A stretch of DNA of 64,000 nucleotides from Heliocidaris tuberculata (GCA_025618425.1 CM046847.1:17982557-18046556), one strand, 5' to 3'. Shown: positions 33,951-46,671, numbered from the stretch's first letter. The notes: a model not told the origin generated them from the sequence alone. A program made the numbers and translations.

Positions 33951-34678
33951 AAGATTAGAATATGAATGGCAAGTCTTTATGAACTGAGAAGAGGCTCAAA
34001 TATCTCCTAATATGGATTATCATAATTCTATATTATGTTTTCATAATGCACATGTATTTCCAATCTTTGATGCATGTGTTGGTTACCATTAGGGAAAAGA
34101 GAAAATCAGTTTGTTTATCAAGTATATTTGGTCTATTGATAGCTTTTTGGATATATGTTTTCATGAATCACTTTCTATCAGCGAAACAAAATCACACCAC
34201 ACCTTTATAAAATGGAATTCTTTATGAGCATTAGTATTTCAGGTATTGTATGATTGGAATGGTTACAATAATATTCAGATCATTCACAAGTACACAAATA
34301 TGACTGCTTGATTGGAATCCTGGAGCATTGCCAGTATCTAGATATTTCTAATTAGGATGTAGAATATTGTATATTAGGCCTCTCCTTTTGTCCCTTTTCC
34401 GTAATTCACAGACATTCATTGACACTCATGATGGATGATGATGCTTTATCTGTAATTATGTCTGCCTGACCAGAGCCAGAAAATCATGAAATGTTTCCCT
34501 GTCCAGTTTTTGACAGAAAAATAGTGGACATGACATTTTTGGGCATGTCTGATTTTGCCATGTTTCCTTTATGGTTTGGGGATGATGGCCTGATGTTTCA
34601 GCTCATCCCTACATATTGTATGCTCTTACACTCTTATTTCCATACACGTTTAACAGGTTATGACAAATAATATTTTGT

Positions 34679-34755
34679 CTTCTGAGGGCCAGAAGGGCTT
34701 TAGCTCATATACTTTTACACCTGGAATAATGCCCTTCTTGCTTTCGACAGATGAT
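34679..34755. repeat. Degenerate hairpin related to 9001-9084
   Basis: GGGCCAGAAGGGCTTTAGCTC and a right arm ATGCCCTTCTTGCTTTC around the loop word catatacttttacac. Decayed relative of the 9-kb hairpin. Confidence 0.4.
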
Positions 34756-37700
34756 TTATTTGTTTATTATTCTGTTTAGGTTACTTTGATTCTTTCATAA
34801 TTCTAAATGTACTTTTCGTTGTATTACAACTTGAGACAACATTCATGATCAACATGTAGCATTTAACCATGGTGAATGGATGCATGCGCATTGGGTATCT
34901 TACCATCTTACATAAAATTTGTAAGCAACACGTTCAGATGCAATTTTCTTCCTCATCTCTCAAAAAAGATAACGAAAGTTCAAAGTGTTGCCACGTGAAA
35001 TTGCTTAATGGACCCAACGTGACACATTGACATTGGCGTGAGTCAGATACAGAGATGGTTCTATTCATCACAACACAGTAATGAGTTAAGCAGGAAAATG
35101 CGTATTGCCAATTTAGGTCTTTCTACTAATTCTACCTGCAGTGTCTCATTTAGTTACAGTGAGTCACTTAATTCTACGTATTACGTTAATGTGACTATCA
35201 GATTTCTTCACCACTAATCATTTGCATTCTAAGGAGCTTTAAGTAAGTCAATTTGCAGGAGTTCACTTGAGAGTCTTAAAGTTAAAGGAACATTGGACAA
35301 GAAGTTGAGGAAAATGTGTACTGGCAACTGGTCACTAAGACAGTATCTCAGAACAAGCTGTTCACTGCGACTTGTCATTCTCATGTCATATGGGAACTGT
35401 ACAGTGTATACCACAGTTATTCCCTCACAAAGGAGTTATTTTAAATTTTATACTACATTTATTTGTAAGATATGTACACCTACATGTATCTTGTGTTTAC
35501 ACCCCTTTCCCTTTTCATACTGGTCACTTTCTCTTGAGTGAAAATGTTGTTTAACACTCCAAGTACCGTTTTTGTGGGTCAGTCATCTTACAAGACAAAT
35601 CATATCATTGAGGGTAGAGTCACAGGTCTGAGTTGTATTTAGTTTATTAGGGTGAGTAATGGTAAGTTAGAATGGTTTGTTAGGGGTGAAAGAGAGGTGT
35701 CAACCTCTAAAAGAGAAAGAATAACAGATGGATAAAATCATAAAGAAAAGAATTGCTTCTGTAAACATTTTGCTTCAAAATGTGTTTTTATGATCTAATT
35801 TGAAATGAAAAATGAGGTGCTGATTTCTTGCACTGTCATGTCTGCTTGTTAGGTATTTTTTAAATAACATTAATCATTATTGATTCCTCATCGAGTTAGT
35901 CATACTTCATAGAGACAAATTCTGTGAATTGAGGAGATAAACGCAACTGAAATATATCATTAACTTAAACAACATATTTCATGATATGTCTGCGCTTTGT
36001 CAGTTTACAGTGCAATACATTATTATTTTCCTGGACTTTTCAATTCGAAATGCAATCCTTGCATCACTTGTGTATCTTTTAGAATATGAATTCCATGAAA
36101 TGTTTTGACTTGTCACCAATGAAATAGTTCAGAACTTCACTTGAAATTTCTTGGGAAATCTTCAATTGGTTTCCCCAAAAAGTCCTTAACTTTAGGTAAC
36201 TTGATGTTAAATCTTTGCCTTGAATTATTCAACTTTTAGTCCATTAAAAAAATAAAATGAAGTAAGCTCTTTCAAGTATGAATAGATACTCATTTTGAGG
36301 ATGGAATTTGAGTTAGTTCTCTTAGTTCAGACAATGTAGTCAGTGCAATGTCTTTGTAGGCCTATGTGCAAACATCTCAGAAATGCTGTAACGTTTTTTT
36401 AAGGGCAGCCAATGTTTCGATAATGCACAGGTTATAAACTTGTACTGTATACTGGGCAAGATGCATGTAAATAATTGCTCAACTGAATACATGTGTAGGC
36501 TTATTTTCTTTTGAAATATCTGTTGAAACTTGCCAGAGAAATACATGCACATGTCGATGATGTGATTAATCATGTGAATTATTGACTTATTGAATAGTAA
36601 CTTGCCTTGTGTCTCTATAAACAATGATGGTACAGATTGTGGGTCCTCACAAATAAATCCAGCCATAAATAGCATTTAATCATTTACCTAGGATCTGCAG
36701 AGGTTTTTAGAAGCACTCTCGATTCAGTAATGGGGTCTGAGGAGAGCCACACTCACTTTTACCATCCACCATGTTCATCTGTTTATTTTCAAATGTGACT
36801 CCCTTCTTCCGGAAGGACGTGACATGATAGAGTGGTAGCCTATATCTTCTCATACCATCATGACATGTGTTTGTCTGTTGTTTGGATAAGCAGTTATGGG
36901 GTCGGCTGCTGGAGAATGTCACCCCAGTCTTATGAGGAGGATTATAGTTAATCCTGTGGACCCTTTTTTTTCATAATCATTTCCACGATGAGTTGTACTT
37001 TCATTTTTACTCTGTGTCTCAATCAGTGAATTTATTTTAGGCAAATTAAAAGTACATGTACATATATGGACTACAATAGACCGGTTCTGTAATGTATTCA
37101 AATTTATGCACATTTCTTCTCTGAGCACCTAGTGACGAGCTATTCCATTAAGCTGCTTTTTTATAAATGAGCCTCAGTGCTTGGAATCCAGTTTGCATAC
37201 ATTACTTGTTGCTATGTCTGGCAAGCTTTCAGGTTGTCAAGAACAACCTTTGTTTGAAAGGTATGTATAAAATTTGCATAAATTACCGAAGTGGTCTATT
37301 GTATGAAGTCCTGGCAGGCTGGCACTATTTACATAGACATGTAGAAATTTAATTATTTTTTATGGTACATGCTATCTACATGTATATGATTAAAAATATG
37401 AACTGAAAGCCATTAAAAATGCATGTATATTGAAAGTTATAGATTAATGATATTACATGTAGTGACTTCTATTTTTGTTTATAAAAAGTTTTAAAAAATG
37501 CCTTCCTTTACATTCCTGCAGAAAAATAGTAGTTCAGAATTTAGGACAGGCCTATCATTTTATAGTCCCAAATCACGCTGTCCTTGTTAAGAGAATTTTT
37601 TTGTGGGGGGGGGGGGGGAGGCAGTCTATGCTTGCATGAGGTAGAAGGTTGCATTTATTGTTATTTATTTATAATCCAAGAATATGATTAATTTTGTCAC

Positions 37701-37817
37701 ATCAACTAGAGGTAAAATTACCATTACAGACTGCAAATGAAAATGCAAAAATATAAAACATCAAGCCAATGACAGAGTTACTTATGATTTAAGATTTTTA
37801 CACTTGCAAAATTTTGC

Positions 37818-38022
37818 TTAGTCCCGTACTATCGGTGGGGCTAAATGAGGGTTTAGCCCCACTAATAGGACTAAGCTTAGCCCACTTTCTGTTCATTTTA
37901 CCAAAGAGGGCTAACTCCACGATATTGCGGGATTATTTTAGCCCTGGAAAAAAGCAGGGTTAGCCCTACCAAAGGTGGGGCTAAACGCTCTAGCTAGGGA
38001 GATACATGTTGTACGGGACTAA
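37818..38022. mobile_element. Palindromic MITE with 12-bp perfect ends
   Basis: TTAGTCCCGTAC (37818-37829) and GTACGGGACTAA (38011-38022) are exact inverse complements. The inside is rich in TTAGCCC/GGGGCTAA words in both orientations. No target duplication was read with certainty. Confidence 0.65.
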
Positions 38023-39110
38023 AACTGTAAATGAGAACAGCAACAACAAAAAATAGTCCGAGGTTAAGTATAGTCCGGGGTTAAGGATAGTACAGTGTTA
38101 AAAAAATCAAGTGCAAAAAGCCTACAAGCATATTGAAGATTTATTACCAGAATAAAATTCCGAGCAGTGCTTGATGCGTTTACTAAAAATACTGCAAATA
38201 AACAACTCCAAATATAAATATTTATAATTCCTCATCTTTTCAAAGTTAACCAAGAGTGACTGTCAGATTGACAAATTCAAATAAAAGACGTAATTAATTT
38301 CTCTGCAGGTTGCTTCACAAATGTGTCTGCCTCATTGCATCTTAGCCTTATTTATTTGTATTTATTGATCTTTTCTGCATTGTTATTCATTTGATTGATG
38401 TACACTAAGCAATTTGTTTTCATTTTTAAGCAGCCTTTTTTTATGAACTGTTTATTTAATGTACAGTATACCTTTGATTGATTTACAGTTGTATATTCAA
38501 TTTCTTGCTGTAAACAAGTTTTGTTTGGATACTCGAGTTTGTCAATAATCATAAAATGCCTCTTCAAGGATGCCTCGGTTTCCTTCACTTCTGTGTATTG
38601 TAATGATAAAAATCACCAATTAGTACTTAGCATTAAATGGAATACTAAGAAATGTGAAAGGTAGTAAAAGATTATTATATTAATATATTTTATATTAAAT
38701 AGGCTAAATTAATCATAGGATCGTAGGAATAGATACATTTAGAACTTTTTTTTCATCATAACATACTCTTATTTCTAGCTCTTCTTTTTTTCACTGCCCT
38801 CATACTCGACCAGAGGACAGAAAGGCTGTATTTGTTTTAAGATGTATGTACCCTGAAGTTATTTATTTGTTGCATGGCTGATTTGATCACAGGAAAACCC
38901 TGGAAATCCCAGTCTTTTACTCTATTTTTTATCCAAATAATTCTGCCCTGATTCAGGTTTCCGGGGAGCTGGGTTAAAAGGTCATAAGGACTAAAGAATA
39001 ATCGTATGATCATATTTCTTATTTCTTTATGTGTATTCGTAACATTCATTCATGCCCCTTCTAGAATATCCTAATATTTTTGAATTTTATTCTACCTTGC
39101 AAATCTTATG
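38023..39110. other. Intron sequence
   Basis: Short repeated words tagtccgaggttaag / tagtccggggttaag at about 38052-38090; otherwise nothing recognised. Confidence 0.4.
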
Positions 39111-39165
39111 AACCTGAAATTGAATTGAATAAAATGAACTGAAATGAACTGAACTGAAAGTGGTA
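39111..39165 (+). repeat. LINE-type 3' tail repeats
   Basis: TGAATTGAATAAAATGAACTG followed by AAATGAACTGAACTG units resembles the (AATTG)n tail of the LINE at 27389 in the opposite orientation. It may be the end of a strongly 5'-truncated LINE whose body (about 38760-39110) is not coding. Confidence 0.3.
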
Positions 39166-39337
39166 TACTTTCATGTTTAGAACTTGCCTAGTATTATTAT
39201 TAGATATATATATCATTTTCCTTGCATTTGCTGGAATTTAAAGAACAATTTTTCAAACCAATCAATATCATACTGGCCTCAATATGCAGATAAAGACTTT
39301 GAGAATCAAGCATATATAGCGCATACCTGCATATTAA

Positions 39338-39926
39338 AGGAGAATGAAACCCTGGGGAAGCATCCATTTTAATGAAAAGAGAATATAGAGTGAAGCAATT
39401 TTTTAAAAAGTTCCATCAAAATTGGTTACGAAATGAAAAAGTTATGAAAGTTTGAAAAGTCTGAATTTACTTTCTGTGGTGATCCTCAAATTGGCAATGT
39501 TGCTTCAAAATGGCAGGTTTGAGTAGTACAACTCTCAATATGTTTTGTACACAAAATTTCATATTTTCTCCATTATCTCTAAAGATACTCCTTGTCTTTT
39601 TTGTGAACTCAACATATGTTGTGTCAAATACATTTTCCCATGATATACATGTATCTTGAGCTAAGAAGTAGACAAGCTGCACCTTGAGAGATAATGGGGA
39701 AAATATGAAATTTTGTGTACAAAACATATGCAGAGTTGTACACAAAACCTGTCACTTTAAAGCAACATTGCCAATTTGAGGATCGCCATAGAAAGTAAAT
39801 TGAGACTTATCAAACTTTCATAACTTTCTCATTTCTTAACCAATTTTGGGGAAACTTTTTTAAAATTGCTTCTCTCTATATTCTCTTTTCATTAAAATTG
39901 ATTTTTTCCTAGGGTTTCATTCTCCT
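39338..39926 (+). mobile_element. TTAA-flanked MITE, family C, uninterrupted copy
   Basis: TTAA at 39334-39337 and 39927-39930; ends AGGAGAATGAAACCCTGGGG and CTAGGGTTTCATTCTCCT. 589 bp. It serves as the empty-site version of the nested insertion at 2848-3057. The 92-codon minus frame at 39467-39745 is internal. Confidence 0.85.
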
Positions 39927-39930
39927 TTAA

Positions 39931-40858
39931 ATAGCAAAAACATGTTATATTTGCTGAACACCTTCATTAGAAAGACCATTCATTCATATACCCTGGAAAC
40001 CAAAATGTTTATTATTTAAGGGGTTTTGTTTTGTTATTCAGTTCAAACATTTAATGCACATTATAGACACCATAAAATCATTTTTTTGTGATATAAGGTC
40101 ATATTTTTCAATGAGAAGGAATTGTGAAAATAAGCAGAGTACATATAGGTCAGGTCGTATGCAGTGCCTATTATGAGTAGCCCATTACATGTAGCCCAGT
40201 TCAATTCATAATTATCAAATGGGAAATATTTTATCCTATAAAGTATGATAACAATCGATAGCCTACTTTTGTTGCAAACACTCCATTTGACTGCATTCTA
40301 AAGCGATGAGTTGGTTTTCTCAAGGACTCACAGTCATTGTTTTCTTTTAATTATTACTCCATAATTTGCAGTAACGTGCCAATGTGGTGCGGTGATCCTT
40401 GTCTATCTGATATTGATTTTTTTTTTAGCTCACTGTTCATCACTGTTATGGTGATTCAAGGCTGTATCTTCAGACATCTAAAGAACAGCCACTTGAACAA
40501 TACCTCTTCATAAAAGTGTAAAAATGAAATAAAAAATGATTTAATAAGAGCTGATAGATTCTGACCAAAGTTGGTTTCTACAGAGAGGGTTAGGGGTGAT
40601 AACAATCATACTACTTTCAGTATTATAGGTACAAGCTAAGTGTAGATTGGTTTTGAATTTGTTACATAGTAATACTATGGGGTGTATATATACAGCTAGT
40701 GAATTTGAGGAAACAATGTGTTCACCACTTGAGTATTCACTATACATGTAGTTTTGAAAGGAACATTGATATTTAATGATAAGTGGTAATTATCAGGAAA
40801 ATTGTATTTTTGGAATAATCTGATATACTTCAAGTTCAATAAGAAAGAGGGACTAATT
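39931..40858. other. Intron sequence
   Basis: No repeat ends or exon seen. Confidence 0.4.
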
Positions 40859-41070
40859 AGGTGGGCTGTACTACAAGTACAGACCACCTTCTGTTTTTGT
40901 ACGAAATTTTCTTTATTTATTATTTATTAGGTGGGCTGTACTACAAGTACAGACCACCTTCTGTTTTTGTACGAAATTTTCTTTATTTATTATTTATTAG
41001 GTGGGCTGTACTACAAGTACAGACCACCTTCTGTTTTTGTACGAAATTTTCTTTATTTATTATTATTTAT
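40859..41070 (+). repeat. Three identical 70-bp tandem repeats with a hairpin
   Basis: Units start at 40861, 40931 and 41001 and are essentially identical. Each holds GGTGGGCTGTACT ACA AGTACAGACCACC, a hairpin of 7 + 5 bp with one mismatch, then an AT-rich stretch. The frames of about 100 codons here repeat the same peptide because 70 bp is not a multiple of three. They are not genes. Confidence 0.9.
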
Positions 41071-41742
41071 TTATTTTTATTTCTACCCACTTTTTTGTGT
41101 CCGCTATATCTCCAAAACGGCTTATTCAAATGTATTCAAATTTGGTACGATGGTATATATGGTTATTGTCTCAGCACAGAAATTTTTTCAACATAGTCCA
41201 TGCATCGTGACGTCATCTAGGCTCCATTTTGTAAAATTCTGACATATGCTATATCTCTGCAATACAAAGTCATAACATAGCAATATTTGGCATGATGCAA
41301 GTTAATTAGAAGTGAAATTAATTGAACATAGGGTGCGTGCGCGTACGAGCGCGTCGGTAAAGTTGCGCGCGCGCAAAAACTGAAAATGCTCTAAATGGTC
41401 TATCATCAATTTTGGGCATGTTTAAGGACATTTTAAACATTTCAAAATTTCCGCGCGTGCGCACATGCGCGCGCGTCAGTGGCCTTAAGTTCCGTATACA
41501 GCATGAAAATGACTTATCTTGGACTGTTTTAGCATTTTAATTGATCCTACATTGATCCTACGCAAACATGTAGGAATGCTTTAATGGATTCTAACGTTGA
41601 TTGTGCATCACTTTGACATTTAAATACACTGCTTTAAAGTAGTTATGTAGGAACATGCCTACTTCACACTTCAATATTATTACTCTATCGCATTTCAACT
41701 CTTCCACAGCCCACCTGTATAGTTGTACTTGTTCAACTCTAG
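41071..41742 (+). mobile_element. Helitron-like element 1
   Basis: The body begins ttatttttatttctacccac and includes the CG-alternating segment gtgcgtgcgcgtacgagcgcg...cgcgcgcgcaaaa. It ends cccacctgtatAGTTGtacttgttCAACTCTAG followed by T (CTAG at 41739-41742), a short hairpin directly before CTAG. A 3' hairpin plus CTRR ending at an A/T target is the Helitron/Helentron hallmark. No RepHel protein, so non-autonomous. The preceding 70-bp repeats probably belong to its 5' end. Confidence 0.55.
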
Positions 41743-42833
41743 TTTATTATTTATTTTTATTTCTACCCACTTTTTTGTGTCCGCTATATCTCCAAAACTG
41801 CTTTGTCAAATGTACTCAAGTTCGGTACGATGGTAGATATGGTTATTCTCTCGGCACACAAACATTTTCAACACAGTCAAAGCATCTTGACGTCATCTAG
41901 GTGCCATTTTGTAAAACTTTGACATATGCTATATCTCTGCAATACAAGTCATAACATAACCATATTTGGCATGATGCAAGTTAATTAAAAGAGAAATTAA
42001 TTGAACATAGGGTGTGCGCGCGTACGCGTGCATCGGTAAAGTTGCACGCGCGCAAAATTTGAAAATGCTCAAAATGGTCTAGAATCAATTTTGGGCTTGT
42101 TTCAGGCAATTTTCAACATTTCGAAAATTCCACGCGTGCGCGCGTGTGTGCGCGTCATATCCGACATTTGCTGTATCTCTGTAATGGAAAGTCATAACAA
42201 GACCATATTTGGCATGATGAAAGTTAATTAAGAAAAAAATCAATTGAACATAGGGTGGGCGTGTGTACGCGTGCGTCGGTAAAGTTGCGCACGCGCAAAA
42301 TCTGAAATTGCTCAAAATGGTCTGGGATCAATTTTGGGCATGTTTCAAGCACTTTTCAACATTTAAAAAAATTCTGCCCGTGCGTGCATGCATGCGCGTC
42401 AAATCTGACATTTGCTGTATTTCTTCAATGAAAAGTCATAACACGATCATATTTGGCATGATGCAAGTTGATTAAGAACTAAATTAATAAAACATAGCGT
42501 GCGTGCGTTGGTAAAGTTGCGCACGCGCAAAATTCGAAAATGCTAAAAAATTGTCCAGAATCAATTTTTGGCATGTTTCAGGTAATTTTCAACATTTAAA
42601 AAATTTTTGCACATGCGCATCAAATTCAACATTTTCTTTATCCCTGCAATGGAGGGACATAACATGACCATATTTGGTATAATGGAAGTTAATTACACAA
42701 GAGAAACATTGAACATAGTAAACTTGTGCCCAGTCATTGCTAGGTTTCTATCTTATCTTTCTTTCTCTCTCTCTCTCTCTCGGTCTTTATAACTCTTCCA
42801 GAGCCCACCTGTATAGTTGTACTTCAACTCTAG
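41743..42833 (+). mobile_element. Helitron-like element 2, tandem, with four internal repeats
   Basis: Starts with the same tttatttttatttctacccac as element 1 and directly abuts it. It has one long unit, then repeated subunits of about 220-245 bp whose anchor (acat-tgctgtatctctgcaat) lies near 41920, 42167, 42409 and 42629. Each carries catatttggcatgatg...aagttaatta and, except the last, a gtaaagttgcgcgcgcaaaa segment. The end is cccacctgtatAGTTGtacttCAACTCTAG (42830-42833). Read-through head-to-tail copies are known for Helitrons. Confidence 0.55.
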
Positions 42834-43560
42834 TTGTTAGTTATGTTTTCTCAGAAATCAGAAGGGATTTAATTCAGTTTGGAGTTTGTAAACTTATACC
42901 ACAAAGCTGGTAATAGAAATTTGTGGATTAGTGTCTTTCTTGTTCAACCTGTTCAACTCATGATCCCACGTCAAAATTAACTTCAAATTTACACACCCTG
43001 TTCAGCTACTAGACTCATGAAAATTACTAATAAATATATCATACTGTCTTTCAAATGGGCAGTCTGATGTAATCAGGGTGCAAAATTACTGTTTCAGGCT
43101 TTGCAAAGTCATTTTATTTACAGGTTGAAAGAATTATTCCTTGTGGATGGATTCATTTGAAGAATACTATGATGGCAGAAATAAGATAGTACATAATGAA
43201 AGAAAGTGCTATCAATCAGCAGACAAAGGTGTCCTATAATGAAAGGATATAATCATTCTGCGATCCAATTAGTTGATAACCAGTTAATCTAACCAAATGC
43301 TAATTAACTCCAAGGACACGTTCTGCTGACTAAACTGATGCTGTTCACCCAACTACCAGTGACTATGTACCTGTCTTTTGAACATGATGTAGCATTGCAT
43401 GCCAAAGGATTACATGTTGTGACACACGTTCAGAGCTAGAGTGATGTCATACAGAGTGATGAACAGTGGAGGACATGATGTCCTGGGCTTAGAGTCACAA
43501 GGGCTGTATTGAAATGAGTTAACGCCCTTTTGGCTCTATGCAGAATATTTATTGCTTTCA
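42834..43560. other. Intron sequence
   Basis: A fragment at about 43488-43545 (gagtcacaagggctg...aacgcccttttggctct) is a short inverted repeat related in style to the hairpin at 9001. Nothing else recognised. Confidence 0.4.
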
Positions 43561-43690
43561 GGACCGTGTTTCCATAAAACTTGTCATCAATGACAAGTTG
43601 CAATAACTGTTATAAGCTACTGAAATCCTTGCATCTGATTGGCTGAGAGCAAATTTGTCGGTAAAAATCACCGACAAGACACACACATCG
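43561..43690. mobile_element. Short MITE, family H copy 2
   Basis: Opposite orientation to the copy at 21708; shares ctgttataagctactgaaat and gattggctgagagcaaattt. The 3' end is eroded (ends near caccgacaagac). Confidence 0.7.
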
Positions 43691-43792
43691 TGCCCATTGC
43701 AGGATAAAAGATTACTATTTTTTGTCCTCTGAGGTTCGCAGTTTATGCACTCTTCAGAATGACAAAACATAGTGGTGAAAATAATATAATAA

Positions 43793-43960
43793 TTTATAAA
43801 ACGGGTTCAAGAATGTAGCCATCCTGATTGGTCAAATAACACCACGTGACCGTGCAAAAAAAAAGTGATAACGCACGGCGAGGGGACTAACGCACGGCTA
43901 ATCCGGATCAAACACTAAGATTGTAAGAAAACACTAAGATTGTAGACCCGTTTTATAAAA
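43793..43960. mobile_element. Hairpin element J1
   Basis: TTTATAAAACGGGTT (43793-43807) is inverted as ACCCGTTTTATAAAA (43946-43960). Contains two AACGCACGGC words. Confidence 0.6.
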
Positions 43961-44126
43961 CTATTAATACATGGTTGTTAGTTCGTGCGTTAGTGTGATC
44001 CAGCAACACGCAGGTTTTTATCGTGGTGTCTAACACACTCGGCTACGCCTCGTGCGTTAGTACACCACGATAAAAACCTTTGTGTTGCCAGATCGCACTA
44101 ACGCACTCCCAACCATGTATTAATAG
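43961..44126. mobile_element. Hairpin element J2, abutting J1
   Basis: CTATTAATACATGGTTG (43961-43977) is inverted at 44110-44126. The arms continue inward (gtgcgttagtgtgatc / gatcgcactaacgcac; aggtttttatcgtggtgt / acaccacgataaaaacct), giving a nearly full-length fold of about 165 nt. It starts on the base after J1 ends, and both share the AACGCAC word, so the two may be one composite element. Confidence 0.65.
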
Positions 44127-45666
44127 TATAATAAAGCTTATATACCGCATCATATTTTGTCATCTCTATGCGCTTAAAAAAATAAAGGTTCAAAGAATGT
44201 CTTTACAAAATATAGGGGGTATTAAAGCAAGAAAAATCTTAAGCGATCAGAAAGACCGTACTGCCTCATTACCATAGTAACAGACTTCAACTACAGTTGC
44301 TGTTAACAGCAACTCATAGAAGATACAGGCCTACTTGCTCAAATAACCTTTCAAAATTTCCTATCAGCAAATTGTAATTTTATTGATAACTGTGTACTGT
44401 ATATTTTCTCTCAATCCCTTGACTATAGGGAAATAAGCTGCCTAGATTACAGGCCAGCCAAATTAACATGAAATTTAATTCTTTGCCATTTGCAAGTGTC
44501 ACAATCATCTCTTTGAAGACCTGTGAAAATATACCCAAGAGCCCAGTTATATGTGTTGGCAGTACATCTTTATTTAAATTTCTTTGCAGTTTAAACAAGT
44601 TTGCATTCATTAAGATGTTTTTCCATGCTCTTGTGATCAAAGTCTGCTGGAGGATTTTGTAGATCTCTGAAAAGCCCTTGGCCATTGTTTATATTTTGAA
44701 GGATACATAAGATTGCCAAGTGTCAGCCTTCGTTAGACGGACATACAAACATGAGATTACATCTGTTTCTGTAATTGAATCCCACAAGAAGCTTCTGTGA
44801 GTAATGTCAGGCACTTAGATTGGAGAATTTATAGGATATCTAAATATTTAGACAATAGATAATTGTGTTATCTCACTGCCAGTTGTAAATGAAGTCTTGG
44901 ATGAACTTTCTGTATTGAAAATAATTGAGTTGTGGGGTTGTTTGGCCAGAAAATATATCACAGATTTAGAAAATCTTGGCTGAAATTGTTTACTGCACTA
45001 AATACAGATATGCGAGTAAAATGAGAATTTATGGAATGAATAGACATTTGATTTAATATTTTGAAAGTTCATAATCAAGTAATAGATATTTCCCAGAGAC
45101 TGTTGTTTTTAGCGATTGTAGCTTGCAAATAACAGAGATGATGGACAAGCACATGCTGGACATTTTCGCCTTCCCATAAATGTGCCTCTCTTCAGTTAAG
45201 GCAGAGTGCTTTCCTTTATTGCTGTAATTTTCTCCCATTACCAGAATAATAAAAATCTTGAATCCATTTTGTATGGAAGGTGTGGTTTTCATTAAACCTT
45301 CAAATGATTATGCTCATCAAAGAATGCCATTAAATGTGCTTATACATGTACCTTCATACATAAAGATATAACCTTGGTGTTGAAATTGTAAATTATTTTT
45401 TCACAGATCATTAGCAAAAATTCATGAAATTGTTTTTTCAAGTTCAAATTTATGGGTTTTAATCATAAATGACAATGAAATATGCTATTTAAGGTTATTG
45501 GGAATAGCATAATGATATTAGTTACTCAAAATAAAATGGGAAGGAAAGTTGTTAGTTGAAACCCTTTGATGAGAAAGAAATGGTTTTGGCTGCAGATAGT
45601 TGGTTTTTGGCCAGTTGCTCATATTGGATGCAACACAAATAGGATAGGATCCAATGAGCTCTAATG

Positions 45667-45873
45667 TACTGTAAAACCAAAAATGGCATGGCATTTTCGA
45701 AAATTTTACGAGTAGTCGCGATTTGTTAAAGTTTCGTGTCACACGCAATAATTGAATCATATCTTACACTACATGGACATATTGCATTTAGCAGAAGTTT
45801 CTTGCCTTGAAAATGGTCATCAGTAACAACTTACAAAAGTTTCAAGTTTTAAAAAATTTCTGGTTTTACAGTA
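45667..45873. mobile_element. MITE with TACTGTAAAACC ends
   Basis: TACTGTAAAACCAAAAA at 45667 is inverted at 45856-45873 (TTTCTGGTTTTACAGTA). About 207 bp. The + frame 45807-46103 partly overlaps it and has no support. Confidence 0.6.
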
Positions 45874-46404
45874 GATTTACTTCATTTCGGTCATTTGTTC
45901 GTCGGACAACACAATCTCAGTTTCCTCTTTTTGTCATTGGACCATGTTGGTCAGGGAGGTCTGTCCAAACATTTCACAGGAAACGTGCAAAGGAACGATA
46001 TGGGTATGACCTCTCGTGTATCTACCCAGGAAATTTGATTTGTTTTTCAAATGATTTGTTGTTTTTTGTTTGCTGTTGTCTTTCTATCTTTGTTGAGGGC
46101 TAGAAGGTGGGACTCATAGGAACTCATCTACAAATCAACTCCCTTTCCCCCCAAAATCACATTTGGAGCATGACTAAAAAATAAGATAAATCATTGATTA
46201 TACCAGAGTTGTATGGGGCTAACGGTAAGATAAAAGCCCTGCTAGAGATCTGATTTCTTTAGGCAGGTGTCCCGACACCAAATTATTGAAATGGGGGGGG
46301 GGGGGTAGATGTTTTGATTATATTATATCTTTTTGAAGGATTTTGAATAGAGAGACACACACATTTAGGTATGATTCATATCTAAAACCAACTCTAGACT
46401 CTAT

Positions 46405-46671
46405 GGCCTGTATTCTCGAAAGCAGACTCAATTGAGACCATGGTTTATGCAGATTTTGTGGTATAAGTGCACTTGATTTAGCGCATACACTTATAAAGAT
46501 CCAATAATGAACGTCCGTGATTGGCAAAGGGTGCTAAATTCACGCTACCTGCCATGGTTTATTAGACCATGGTTTATCTTTTTAAGTGTACGCGCTAAAT
46601 CAAGCGCACTTATACCACGAAATCTGCATAAACCATGGTTTCAATTGAGTCTGCTTTTGAGAATATGGGCC
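46405..46671. mobile_element. MITE family G relative, long-arm hairpin
   Basis: Arms of about 85 nt: GGCCTGTATTCTCGAAAGCA... with AATTGAGACCATGGTTTATG and TGGTATAAGTGCACTTGATT inverted to GGCCCATATTCTCAAAAGCA. Only a few mismatches; central region about 95 nt. The transcript would fold into a long double strand. Confidence 0.8.

Noticed and set aside
36340..36675. 111-codon minus-strand frame in ADAM intron 1
   Set aside because: Ordinary AT-rich composition, no recognised family and no splice support; this length is expected by chance over 36 kb.
40859..41070. Regular direct repeats as a CRISPR array
   Set aside because: Contiguous 70-bp tandem units without variable spacers, in eukaryotic intronic DNA.
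40861..41242. Frames of about 100 codons with repeated MGCTTSTDHLLFLYE peptide
   Set aside because: Caused by the three identical 70-bp units read in shifting frames; no splice or start context.
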